64,000 nucleotides of DNA, from assembly GCF_900105755.1 (NCBI RefSeq), contig NZ_FNTQ01000001.1:2108001-2172000 (forward strand), in the 5' to 3' direction. Shown one piece after another: positions 24,951 through 32,925 of this stretch (its first letter is position 1; each line of letters opens with the position of its first letter). The translations under genes and the position numbers were made by a program. The notes under the pieces were generated by a model. It saw only the letters and a program-made list of their open reading frames with translations, did no database searches and was not told where the DNA came from. This DNA comes from Streptomyces sp. Ag109_O5-10 (GTDB taxonomy: Bacteria > Actinomycetota > Actinomycetes > Streptomycetales > Streptomycetaceae).

Positions 24951-26279
24951 ATGACGGCCATGAGCAGAGACCGGTACGTCGACTTCCTGCGCGCGTGGGC
25001 GATCGTGCTGGTGGTGCTCGGCCACTGGCTGATCACCGCCCTGGTCCGGGAGCCCGACGGGCGGATCGACGCCCCGGAGCTGCTGGCGACCGTGGACTGG
25101 ACCCAGTGGCTGACCCTCGGGTTCCAGATCATGCCGCTGTTCTTCCTGGCCGGGGGCCATGCCGCGGGCGGTTCCTGGGCGCGGGCCCGGGCGGCCGGAG
25201 GCACGCCCGCGGGGTGGCTGGGGCGGCGGGCGCTGCGGCTGCTGCTGCCGGTGGCGGTCTACAGCGGTGCGGTGCTGCTCGCCGTCGGCGTCTGCAGCGC
25301 GGCCGGTGTGGACGCGGACACGCTGGCGCTGGTGGGCTGGGCGATGGGGATGCAGTTCTGGTTCCTGCCGGTGTATCTGCTGCTCAGCGCTCTCACTCCG
25401 GTGCTGTACGCGGCGCACCTGCGGTGGGGGGCGCGGGTCCCGCCGGTGCTGGGGGCGGTCGCCCTGGTGGCCGACGTGCTCGTGGTGGCCGCGCACACGC
25501 CCGGTGTCGGACTGCTGAACTACGTGCTCGTGTGGGGTGTCGCCTACCAGTTGGGGTTCTGCTGGCGGGACGGGCTGCTGACCGGTCACCGGCTCGTACC
25601 GCTCGCGATGGCGGCGGGCGGCGCACTGGCCTTCGCCGCGCTCGTGGCCCTCGGACCGTTCCCGGTCAGCCTGATCCTGGTGACCGGGCAGAGTCCGAGC
25701 AACACCAACCCGCCGTCGGCCGCGATGCTGGCGTGGCTGGTCGCCCAGGTCGGCGTGAGCCTCCTCGCCGCGCCGCCGCTGCGGCGGCTGCTGGACCGCG
25801 AGCGGGTGTGGCGGGCGGTCCGCCCGGTGGGCGCGGCCAGCATGACGCTGTACCTGTGGCACATGCTGCCGGTCCTGGTCGTCGCCGCCGCGTTCTACCT
25901 GACCGGCCTCGCGCCCGAGCCGGCGCTCGGGTCCGCGGCCTGGTGGGCGCTGCGCGTGCCGTGGCTGCTGGTGCTCGGCGCCGTCCTGGCCGGTGTCGTC
26001 CGCGCGCTCCGGCCGCTGGAACGCGGGCTGGGCGTGCTGTACGGGCGGACCGTCCCGGACGCCGGTCTGCGCGGTGCCTGGCCGCTGTGGGCCGGGCTGG
26101 CCATGGCCGTCGCCGCCCTGGCCCGGTTCGCCGTGCGGGGCTTCGCGCCCGACGGGCGGTTCCCCGTACTGCCCGCCGTGGGCCTGGCCCTGGGTACGGC
26201 GCTGGTGATGCTCCCGCGGTGGACGGCCGCGGAGCGCCTCGAACGGCCCGAGACCGACCGCGCTCCGGACCGGGTCTGA
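24951..26279 (+). CDS. Acyltransferase family 3 membrane protein
   Basis: 442 residues from ATG 24951; ATG 24960 is nearly as good. The N-terminus RDRYVDFLRAWAIVLVVLGHW is characteristic of acyltransferase-3 (OafA/OpgC-like) proteins, with the conserved H in the first membrane helix. Around ten hydrophobic segments follow, and a second conserved region reads MTLYLWHMLPVLV. Such enzymes move acyl groups to exported sugars, lipids or small molecules across the membrane. No glycan or natural-product genes are adjacent, so the acceptor is unknown. The gene is divergent from the rsgA leader frame. Confidence 0.88.
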   Translation: MTAMSRDRYVDFLRAWAIVLVVLGHWLITALVREPDGRIDAPELLATVDWTQWLTLGFQIMPLFFLAGGHAAGGSWARARAAGGTPAGWLGRRALRLLLPVAVYSGAVLLAVGVCSAAGVDADTLALVGWAMGMQFWFLPVYLLLSALTPVLYAAHLRWGARVPPVLGAVALVADVLVVAAHTPGVGLLNYVLVWGVAYQLGFCWRDGLLTGHRLVPLAMAAGGALAFAALVALGPFPVSLILVTGQSPSNTNPPSAAMLAWLVAQVGVSLLAAPPLRRLLDRERVWRAVRPVGAASMTLYLWHMLPVLVVAAAFYLTGLAPEPALGSAAWWALRVPWLLVLGAVLAGVVRALRPLERGLGVLYGRTVPDAGLRGAWPLWAGLAMAVAALARFAVRGFAPDGRFPVLPAVGLALGTALVMLPRWTAAERLERPETDRAPDRV

Positions 26280-26329
26280 GGGCTGTGCTAAAGTTGTGGT
26301 GTTGCAGTTGTGGTACCCATGAACCTATG

Positions 26330-26374
26330 TGCGCCTGACGGGAATGTTTCTCCTGCAGGCGCATTAGTTGTTTT
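26330..26374 (+). promoter_or_regulatory. Terminator-like hairpin in the cold-shock gene leader
   Basis: TGCGCCTG (26330-26337) pairs with CAGGCGCA (26356-26363) around an 18-base A/T-rich loop and is followed by TTAGTTGTTTT, giving the shape of an intrinsic terminator 47 bp before the csp start. The whole 26281-26420 stretch is unusually A/T-rich. It could attenuate transcription or act as a temperature-sensing leader of the kind known for cspA. That role is inferred. Confidence 0.55.
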
Positions 26375-26420
26375 ACCGGCATCTCCGGATGGGGCCTCTG
26401 CCTACAGATCGGAGAAGGTC

Positions 26421-26624
26421 ATGGCACAGGGAACCGTGAAGTGGTTCAACGCCGAAAAGGGTTTCGGCTTCATCCAGCAGGACGGCGGCGGCCCGGACGT
26501 GTTCGCCCACTACTCGAACATCCAGTCCCAGGGCTTCCGTGAGCTCCAGGAGGGCCAGCGGGTCTCCTTCGACGTCACGCAGGGCCAGAAGGGCCCGCAG
26601 GCGGAGAACATCGTCCCCGCCTGA
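26421..26624 (+). CDS. Cold-shock domain protein (CspA family)
   Basis: 67 residues, the standard CSD length. [19 protein letters not shown] contains RNP1 (KGFGFI); RNP2 follows as VFAHYS. It binds single-stranded RNA or DNA as an RNA chaperone. The ribosome site is GGAGAAGG, 4 bp before ATG 26421. The upstream start region is not coding: the in-frame extension lacks conservation and overlaps the structured leader. Directly downstream, on the same strand, is a DEAD-box helicase, a pairing that makes sense for unfolding RNA in the cold, though each may have its own promoter. The streptomycete genome will carry several paralogues. Confidence 0.96.
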   Translation: MAQGTVKWFNAEKGFGFIQQDGGGPDVFAHYSNIQSQGFRELQEGQRVSFDVTQGQKGPQAENIVPA

Positions 26625-26711
26625 TCGCCGGACGCTCATCCACCCGCCGGGGTCCGTATCGTCATGGTGCGGACCCCGGTTTGTGCTGTTCCCAGGAAGG
26701 CAGACAGCTGC

Positions 26712-28337
26712 ATGTCCCGCAGGCCCCAGAAGCCGAACAGGCGCACCCCGTCGTCCCCGTCGTCCCCGCCGTCCGGGGCGGCGGCGCGTGAGTTCCGGCT
26801 GCCGGAGAACACGACGCCCGGACTTCCCGCCGTCGACGAATTCGCCGCCCTGGACATGCCCGCGGCGCTGCTGAAGACCCTGACCGCGCAGGGGGTGACC
26901 ACCCCGTTCCCGATCCAGGCCGCCACGCTGCCCAACTCGCTGGCCGGCCGGGACCTGCTGGGACGGGGACGCACCGGCTCCGGCAAGACCCTCGCCTTCG
27001 GGCTGGCGCTCCTGGCCCGTACGGCAGGGCTGCGGGCGCGGCCCAAGGCGCCCCTCGCGCTCGTGCTGGTGCCCACCCGCGAGCTCGCCCAGCAGGTCAC
27101 GGACGCGCTGACCCCCTACGCCACGGCGGTGAACCTCCGGGTGGCCACGGTCGTCGGCGGACTGTCGATCACCAAGCAGGCCGCCACGCTCCGGCGCGGC
27201 GCCGAGGTGGTCGTGGCGAGTCCCGGCCGGCTCAACGACCTCGTGGAACGCGGGGACTGCGTGCTCGGCGACGTCCGCATCACGGTGCTGGACGAGGCCG
27301 ACCAGATGACCGACATGGGTTTCCTACCGCAGATCACCAAGCTGATCCAGCAGGTACGGCCCGACGGACAGCGGCTGCTCTTCTCGGCCACCCTCGACCG
27401 CAACATCGACCGGCTGGTGCAGCGTTTCCTGACCGACCCCGTGGTGCACTCCGTGGACCCGTCCGCGGGGGCGGTCACCACGATGGAGCACCACGTCCTG
27501 CACGTCCAGGACGAGACCGACAAGAAGGCCGTCACCACGCGCATCGCGGCCCGCGACGGCCGGGTCATCCTCTTCCTCGACACCAAGCGGTCCGCCGACC
27601 GGCTCGCGAAGCGGCTCCTGTCCGTCGGTGTCCGCGCGGCGGCGCTGCACGGCGGCCGTTCCCAGCCGCAGCGCAACCGCACCCTGGAACAGTTCAGGAG
27701 CGGCCAGGTCACCGCGCTGGTGGCGACGAACGTCGCGGCCCGGGGCATACACATCGACGACCTCGACCTCGTCGTGAACGTCGATCCGCCGACCGACCAC
27801 AAGGACTACGTCCACCGGGGCGGCCGTACGGCCCGCGCCGGGGGCTCCGGCAGCGTCGTCACCCTGGTGCTGCCCGAGCAGAAGCGGGACGTCACCCGGC
27901 TCATGTCGGACGCGGGCATCCGCCCCCGCACGGCCCGCATCGCGTCGGGCGACGCCGAACTGACCACCCTCACCGGCGCCCGCGAGCCCTCCGGCGTCCC
28001 CATCGTCATCGAGGTCCCGCAGCCGACGCCGGCCGCGTCGCCCCGCACGGACCGGAAGACCGCCCCCCGGTCCGGCAGCCGACGCAGTCGTTCCGGCGGC
28101 GGCTCGGGCCGCCGGGCCGCCGGGGCGGAGGGCGGCCGCCAGGGGACCGCCACCGGTGCGGGTGGCCGTGGTGGCGAGCGCAGAGCCGCGGCCGGTACGG
28201 CCGCCGGCACCGCGTCCGGCAAGGACGACCGCGGGTCCCGGCGGCGCACGCCGCCCGGCGGAACCACCGGCAGTGCGTCCGGCAAGAACCCCCACGGCTC
28301 CGGCCGCCGGGGCGGCCGCCGCACCCCGACCACCTGA
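26712..28337 (+). CDS. DEAD-box ATP-dependent RNA helicase
   Basis: 541 residues from ATG 26712, with AGGAAGG about 11 bp upstream. The core covers about 50-420. It has a Q-motif region (TPFPIQAATLP), motif I GRGRTGSGKT, Ia PTRELAQQ, motif II VLDEADQMTDMG, motif III FSATLD, and motif VI HRGGRTARAGG. The C-terminal 120 residues are a basic, Arg/Gly/Ser-rich tail of low complexity (RRSRSGGGSGRRAAGAEGG and similar), which probably binds RNA nonspecifically. The protein unwinds short RNA duplexes in ribosome assembly or mRNA turnover. Position after a cold-shock gene suggests a role at low temperature. It ends before a long bidirectional hairpin. Confidence 0.95.
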   Translation: MSRRPQKPNRRTPSSPSSPPSGAAAREFRLPENTTPGLPAVDEFAALDMPAALLKTLTAQGVTTPFPIQAATLPNSLAGRDLLGRGRTGSGKTLAFGLALLARTAGLRARPKAPLALVLVPTRELAQQVTDALTPYATAVNLRVATVVGGLSITKQAATLRRGAEVVVASPGRLNDLVERGDCVLGDVRITVLDEADQMTDMGFLPQITKLIQQVRPDGQRLLFSATLDRNIDRLVQRFLTDPVVHSVDPSAGAVTTMEHHVLHVQDETDKKAVTTRIAARDGRVILFLDTKRSADRLAKRLLSVGVRAAALHGGRSQPQRNRTLEQFRSGQVTALVATNVAARGIHIDDLDLVVNVDPPTDHKDYVHRGGRTARAGGSGSVVTLVLPEQKRDVTRLMSDAGIRPRTARIASGDAELTTLTGAREPSGVPIVIEVPQPTPAASPRTDRKTAPRSGSRRSRSGGGSGRRAAGAEGGRQGTATGAGGRGGERRAAAGTAAGTASGKDDRGSRRRTPPGGTTGSASGKNPHGSGRRGGRRTPTT

Positions 28338-28392
28338 GCCCCCACCGAAAGCACCGCGACACACCGCCGCCCCTCGACTGCGCCACCGTCGT

Positions 28393-28471
28393 GGCTGGTC
28401 GCGCAGTTCCCCGCCCCTGACGGGGCACGACGAGGCGCCCTGAAGGGGCGCGGGGAACTGCGCGACCAGCC
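28393..28471. terminator. Long bidirectional hairpin between helicase and LacI genes
   Basis: A perfect 22-bp inverted repeat (28393-28414 with 28450-28471; core GGTCGCGCAGTTCCCC) with an inner GC-rich loop. It lies between convergent genes and belongs to the dispersed GGAACTGCGCGACC family. Its right arm was copied in the 199-bp duplication. Confidence 0.8.
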
Positions 28472-28821
28472 CCCGCCGGCCCGCACCCGGTAGGCGGCCG
28501 GGCGTCCCCGCGTCGGCGTGCTATCCACCTGCGCCGAACGGCCCGGGTATCTCCCCCGAGCCCCGTCGGATCAGACGGGTCGGCATGACCACCGTGCGCG
28601 GGGGTGAGATGTCGCCGTGGATGGCACGACGAGGCGCCCTGAAGGGGCGCGGGGAACTGCGCGACCAGCCCCCGCCGGCCCGCACCCGGTAGGCGGCCGG
28701 GCGTCCCCGCGTCGGCGCGCTATCCACCTGCGCCGAACGGCCCGGGTATCTCCCCCGAGCCCCGTCGGATCAGACGGGTCGGCATGACCACCGTGCGCGG
28801 GGGTGAGATGTCGCCGTGGAT
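28424..28821. repeat. 199-bp tandem duplication (28424-28622 and 28623-28821)
   Basis: Two direct copies abut exactly and differ at one base (T at 28519, C at 28718). The unit holds the right arm of the terminator and the last 33 codons plus stop of the LacI-family regulator gene. The right copy is part of the intact gene; the left copy is a promoterless 3' fragment. Near-identity means a very recent event. Confidence 0.95.
28521..28622 (-). pseudogene. Duplicated 3' fragment of LacI regulator gene
   Basis: This stretch repeats the end of the adjacent regulator gene (coding HGDISPPRTVVMPTRLIRRG and so on to the stop) within the left copy of the 199-bp duplication. It lacks a start, DNA-binding domain and promoter and should not make a functional protein. 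Confidence 0.9.
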
Positions 28822-29736
28822 GCGGGCGAAGAGGAGGTGGGCCGCGCTGGTGGCGAGGGCGACCGGGTCCTGGGCGATGACCGTGACCGGCGGGGTCAGC
28901 CGGGCGGCGAGGGTGAAGTCGTCGAAGGCGACGAAGGCGAGGTCGCGGGGGGCCGCGGTCAGGGCGCCGAAGGCGAGCAGTTCGTTGCCGGCGAGGAGCG
29001 CCGTCGGCGGGTCGGGCAGCGCAAGCATCGCGGTGACCGCCGCGGCCGCCTCCGGACCGGTCCGCACGCCGTCCCTGAGCAGCGCGGGGTCGACCGGGAC
29101 GCCCGCTGCCGCCAGCGCCGCGAGATAGCCCCGCCGGCGTTCGCCGAACGTCCAGGTCCTCGGCGTGTCGCCCAGGTAGCCGATCCTGCGGTGGCCGTGC
29201 GCCAGTAACTGCTCCACGGCCTCGCGCACCGCGCCGAAGTTGTCGACCACCACGGCGTCCACGTCCAGACCGGTCGCCGCCCGGTCAACGCAGACGATCT
29301 TCGTGCCCTGGGCCTGCGCGGGCCGCAGGAAGTGGTGGCTGCCGGCGGCCGGGGTGAGGATCAGGCCGTCGACGCGGCGGGCGGTGAACGCGTCGATCAC
29401 CTCGCGCTCGCGGCGCAGGTCGGCATGGCTGGAGCCGATGAGCATGATGCTGCCGCGCTGCCGGGCGACGTCCTCGGCGGCGGAGGCGACCGCGGCCATG
29501 AAGGGGTCGGTCACGTCGTCGACCAACAGGCCGATGATCTGGCTCAGTTCGTGGGTGCGCCGTAACTGCCGTGCGACGTCGTCGCGTTGGTAGCCGAGCT
29601 TGCGGACCGCCGCCTCCACCCGTGCGGCGGTCCGCGGGGCGACGGCCGAATCGCCGTTGACGACGCGGGACACCGTCATCGTGCTGACGCCCGCTTCCGC
29701 GGCAACGTCCTTCATGGTCGGCCGGGTGGCTGCCAC
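28720..29736 (-). CDS. LacI-family regulator of the adjacent sugar ABC importer
   Basis: 338 residues from GTG 29736 (GGAGG 7 bp upstream); ATG 29715 just before KDVAAEAG is the alternative. The N-terminal HTH reads TMKDVAAEAGVSTMTVSRVV, followed by the hinge and a periplasmic-binding-protein-like sensor domain with IIGLLVDDVTDPFM and a late FDDF motif. It is divergent from the ABC importer operon, and an identical-type box (GTTAACGnTACCAAC) lies in front of each start, so it most likely represses both itself and the importer until its sugar is present. The last 33 codons lie in a recent tandem duplication, but the frame is intact. Confidence 0.9.
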   Translation of the reverse strand: MAATRPTMKDVAAEAGVSTMTVSRVVNGDSAVAPRTAARVEAAVRKLGYQRDDVARQLRRTHELSQIIGLLVDDVTDPFMAAVASAAEDVARQRGSIMLIGSSHADLRREREVIDAFTARRVDGLILTPAAGSHHFLRPAQAQGTKIVCVDRAATGLDVDAVVVDNFGAVREAVEQLLAHGHRRIGYLGDTPRTWTFGERRRGYLAALAAAGVPVDPALLRDGVRTGPEAAAAVTAMLALPDPPTALLAGNELLAFGALTAAPRDLAFVAFDDFTLAARLTPPVTVIAQDPVALATSAAHLLFARIHGDISPPRTVVMPTRLIRRGSGEIPGPFGAGG

Positions 29737-29775
29737 GCCACGTCCTCCACCTGCGTCACGGTTGAGCGTCGACTC

Positions 29776-29790
29776 GTTAACGTTACCAAC
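29776..29790. promoter_or_regulatory. LacI-type operator, regulator side
   Basis: GTTAACGTTACCAAC lies 40 bp before the regulator start. Fourteen of 15 bases match the box at 29910-29924 in front of the importer. The TTAACGTTA centre is palindromic, as expected for a LacI dimer. Confidence 0.75.
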
Positions 29791-29909
29791 TCGCACGCGT
29801 GTCAACAGCTGTGCGGACAACGGGAGATGAGGGCGCGACCAGGCCCCTCGGCGACCGGCTGCACCACCCTTGACACCCCGCTGTGGGCGCCCCAAGAATC
29901 AGCCAAGCT

Positions 29910-29924
29910 GTTAACGATACCAAC
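29910..29924. promoter_or_regulatory. LacI-type operator, importer side
   Basis: GTTAACGATACCAAC ends 13 bp before the ATG of the ATPase gene and is the second copy of the regulator-side box. Its position close to the start fits repression. Confidence 0.75.
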
Positions 29925-29937
29925 CAGAAGGCACGAC

Positions 29938-30732
29938 ATGGCCTCTGCAAGGGAACCACTGCTCACGGCACATGGGGTGGTCAAGCGTTTCGGCCACGTC
30001 CAGGCGCTCTCGGGCGCCGATTTCACGGCATACCCCGGCGAGGTCGTCGCCCTCATCGGTGACAACGGTGCCGGCAAGTCCACTTTGGTGAACGTCCTGT
30101 CGGGCGTGCTCGCCCCCGACGCCGGCGAGGTCCGCCTGGACGGCGCCCCGGTGCGGTTCTCCGGTCCGATGGACGCCCAGCGGCAGGGCGTGGAGACCGT
30201 CTACCAGGACCTGTCGCTCGCGCCCGACCTGGACGCGGCGGCCAACCTCTACCTCGGCCGGGAGATCGTGCGCGGGGGCCTGCTCGGCCGCATCGGCGTG
30301 CTCGACCGGCCCGCGATGCGCCGCGAGGCCGTCAAGGCCTTCGCCGAACTCGGTGTGGAGCTGAAGGATGTGACGGCTCCCGTGACAACGTTGTCCGGCG
30401 GTCAGCGGCAGTCCGTCGCGGTGGCCCGTGCGGTCGCCTTCGCCCACAAGGTCATCTTCATGGACGAGCCGACCGCGGCGCTGGGCGTCGTCCAGCGCGC
30501 CAGGGTCCTGGAGACCGTCCGCAGGGTCGCCGACCGGGGCATCTGCGTCGTGTTGATCAGCCACAACATGCCCGAGGTGCTGTCGGTGGCGGACCGGGTG
30601 GAGGTGCTGCGGCTGGGCCGGCGCGTCGCGTCGTACACCGCCGCCGACACGACGATCGAGGAGCTGGTCGGGGCGATGACCGGCTCGCTGGACGGGCCGA
30701 ACGGCACCGGGGAAGCGGAGGGCGCACGATGA
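29938..30732 (+). CDS. Sugar ABC importer, ATP-binding protein (single NBD, FrcA type)
   Basis: 264 residues from ATG 29938. One nucleotide-binding domain only: Walker A GDNGAGKST, Q-loop region VYQDLSLAPDLD, signature LSGGQRQS, Walker B VIFMDEPTAAL, H-loop ISHN. RbsA-type sugar ATPases have two NBDs (about 500 residues); a single NBD with this type of permease is the FrcA pattern, so two copies must act in the complex. It energises uptake through the permease encoded next, with an ATGA overlap. Its promoter carries the LacI-type box. The sugar (fructose, ribose or related) is not decided by sequence. Confidence 0.92.
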   Translation: MASAREPLLTAHGVVKRFGHVQALSGADFTAYPGEVVALIGDNGAGKSTLVNVLSGVLAPDAGEVRLDGAPVRFSGPMDAQRQGVETVYQDLSLAPDLDAAANLYLGREIVRGGLLGRIGVLDRPAMRREAVKAFAELGVELKDVTAPVTTLSGGQRQSVAVARAVAFAHKVIFMDEPTAALGVVQRARVLETVRRVADRGICVVLISHNMPEVLSVADRVEVLRLGRRVASYTAADTTIEELVGAMTGSLDGPNGTGEAEGAR

Positions 30733-31769
30733 CGGCGCAGAGCGAGAAGGCGGCGGCCCCGGCGGACGTGGGCGGCCGGTCCGCGGTGCCCGACTGGGTG
30801 CGCCGCGTGGCGACCCTCAACGAACTGTGGACCTTCGTCATCCTGGTGGCGCTGGTCCTGTTCTTCACGATCGCGGCGCCGGGCAAGTTCTTCACCACGT
30901 ACGACATCACCCAGATCGCCGTGAACGCGGCCATCTACCTGGTGCTCGGCGTCGGCATGACGTTCGTGATCATCACGGCGGGCATCGACCTGTCCATCGG
31001 CTCGGTGCTGGTGCTGGCCGCGGTGGCGGCGGGCGAGTACAACATCCATCACGGCGGGGCGACTTCGGGCTGGGGCACGGTCGCGTTCTGTGTCGTCATC
31101 GCGCTGGCGGTGGGCACGGCGTGGGGGGCCTTGCAGGGTGCGGTGGTGGCGACCGGCAAGGTGCCGCCGCTGATCGTGACGCTGGGCGGGCTCGGCGCGG
31201 CCCTGGGGATCGCCGAGCTGGCCACCGGCGGACAGGATCCGGCCGGGGCGGCCTCCACGCACCTGCAGAACAGCCTCGGTTTCGGCAAGGTGCTGGGCAT
31301 CCCCTGGATGGTGATCCTGGCGGCCGTGGTGACCGCGATCTTCGGTGCGGTGCTGGCCGGCACCCGGTTCGGCGAGCACACCCTCGCGATCGGCTCGAAC
31401 CCGACCGCGGTCCGGCGGGCGGGCATTCCGGTGGGCCGGCAACTGGTCAAGGTGTACGGCCTGATGGGGCTGCTGGCCGGGCTCGGCGCGGTGATGTGGC
31501 TGGCCTCGTACGGCACGACGTCGATCGCCGGGCACTCCACCGACAACCTCAAGGTGATCACCGCGGTGGTCCTCGGCGGCACCAGCCTGTTCGGCGGCCG
31601 GGGTTCGGTGCTGGGCACGGTGATCGGTGTGTTCATCCCGGCGGTGCTGACCACGGGGCTGATCGTGATCGGCGTCCAGCAGTACTGGCAGGACGTGGCG
31701 GTGGGTGTGGTGCTGGTCGTGGCGGTCTACATCGACCAGCTGCGCAGGAAGACCCGGGAACGCGCATGA
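30729..31769 (+). CDS. Sugar ABC importer, permease (RbsC/FrcC family)
   Basis: 346 residues. About eight to ten hydrophobic segments, with the BPD_transp_2 signatures LGVGMTFVIITAGIDLSIGS early and AVVLGGTSLFGGRGSVLGT late, both hallmarks of ribose/xylose/fructose permeases. The start ATG overlaps the stop of the ATPase gene (ATGA). Its own stop overlaps another ATG at 31766, but the downstream binding-protein gene more probably starts at 31820. It forms the membrane channel of the importer as a homodimer. Confidence 0.92.
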   Translation: MTAQSEKAAAPADVGGRSAVPDWVRRVATLNELWTFVILVALVLFFTIAAPGKFFTTYDITQIAVNAAIYLVLGVGMTFVIITAGIDLSIGSVLVLAAVAAGEYNIHHGGATSGWGTVAFCVVIALAVGTAWGALQGAVVATGKVPPLIVTLGGLGAALGIAELATGGQDPAGAASTHLQNSLGFGKVLGIPWMVILAAVVTAIFGAVLAGTRFGEHTLAIGSNPTAVRRAGIPVGRQLVKVYGLMGLLAGLGAVMWLASYGTTSIAGHSTDNLKVITAVVLGGTSLFGGRGSVLGTVIGVFIPAVLTTGLIVIGVQQYWQDVAVGVVLVVAVYIDQLRRKTRERA

Positions 31770-31819
31770 CGGAATCGCAGCACACGACTGAATCGCTCGT
31801 GGTCAAGGAGGACTCGGTG

Positions 31820-32824
31820 ATGGGGAACATTCGCAGCAGGCGTCGGTTGCTGGTCGCAGTGGGCACGGTGCTGGCCCTCGGCGCGGGGGCCTCGGCGTGC
31901 GGTTCGTCCGACGACGGTGGCGGCTCGGGAGGTTCGGGCAGCGCCAAGGGCAAGAAGGTCCGGCTGATCACCGGGGTGAAGAGCGACCCGTTCTACATCA
32001 CCATGACCTGTGCCGCGCAGGCGGAGGCGAAGGCCAAGGGGATGGACTTCACGGCCGACGGCTCCGCGCAGTGGGACGTGTCGGTGCAGCGGCCGCTGCT
32101 CGACTCGACGGCCGCGTCCCGGCCGGACGGGCTGCTGATCTCGCCGGTCGACACCAGCGCGCTGACGCCGTCGCTCAAGCAGATCCAGTCGGCCGGCACC
32201 AAGGTGGCGCTGGTGGACACCACGGTGACCGACACGTCGGTCGGTATCACCCGGATCTCGTCGGACAACGAGAAGGGCGGCCAGGTCGCCGCCGACGCGC
32301 TGGCCAAGCTGATGAACGAGAAGGGCTCGGTCATCGTCATCAGCGTCAAGCCCGGTGTGTCGACGACCGACGCGCGGATCAAGGGCTTCACCGAGGAGAT
32401 GGGCAAGTACCCGGGCATCAAGGTGCTGCCCACGCTGTACGACAACGACCTGCCGGCCACCGCGGCCTCCCAGATCCAGTCGACGCTCGCCGCCCACCCG
32501 GACCTCGGCGGGGTGTTCGCGGGCAACACCAACACCGGTCAGGGCATCGCCACCGGTCTGAAGCAGGCCGGCAAGGAGGGCGCGGTGAAGGTGGCCGCGT
32601 TCGACGCCGAGCCCGACGAGATAGCTTCCCTGAAGGCTGGCACGCTGCAGGTGCTGGTCGCCCAGGACCCGGCGGCGATCGGCCGGCAGGCGGTGGACCA
32701 GCTCGCCAACTCCTTCGAGGGCAAGTCGGTCAGCAAGTCGATCGGCACGAACATGGTGGCGATCACCAAGGACAACATGAACGAGCCGTCGGTCAGCAAG
32801 TACTTCTACAAGTCACAGTGCTGA
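31820..32824 (+). CDS. Sugar ABC importer, substrate-binding lipoprotein
   Basis: 334 residues from ATG 31820, chosen for the perfect AAGGAGG 8 bp upstream and because it gives a proper lipoprotein signal (IRSRRRLLVAVGTVLALGAG, lipobox SACG). ATG 31766, coupled to the permease stop, would add 18 polar residues before the signal. After a Gly/Ser linker comes a Peripla_BP_4 domain (VRLITGVKSDPFYITMTCAA near the start; VFAGNTNTGQGIATGL; KVAAFDAEPDEI). Anchored outside the membrane, it captures the sugar for the permease. The gene ends the operon, before a very strong terminator. Confidence 0.93.
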   Translation: MGNIRSRRRLLVAVGTVLALGAGASACGSSDDGGGSGGSGSAKGKKVRLITGVKSDPFYITMTCAAQAEAKAKGMDFTADGSAQWDVSVQRPLLDSTAASRPDGLLISPVDTSALTPSLKQIQSAGTKVALVDTTVTDTSVGITRISSDNEKGGQVAADALAKLMNEKGSVIVISVKPGVSTTDARIKGFTEEMGKYPGIKVLPTLYDNDLPATAASQIQSTLAAHPDLGGVFAGNTNTGQGIATGLKQAGKEGAVKVAAFDAEPDEIASLKAGTLQVLVAQDPAAIGRQAVDQLANSFEGKSVSKSIGTNMVAITKDNMNEPSVSKYFYKSQC

Positions 32825-32854
32825 CTGAGGCGTCGGGAAGGACAGCCTGACGTG

Positions 32855-32906
32855 CGGCCGGCGGCCGGGCGGACCCGCCCTCCCGGGTCCGCCCGGCCGC
32901 CGGCCG
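32855..32906. terminator. Very strong terminator after sugar importer operon
   Basis: A perfect 23-bp GC-rich stem (32855-32877 with 32884-32906) with a 6-base loop. It lies between the importer operon and the convergent CBM2-fusion gene, and so serves both. Confidence 0.9.
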
Positions 32907-32925
32907 TGCGGGCGGCCCCGCTCGC

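Noticed and set aside
28156..28443. Frame in the tail of the helicase gene encoding Pro/Arg-rich peptide
   Set aside because: Second reading of the low-complexity RGG-like tail; no start context.
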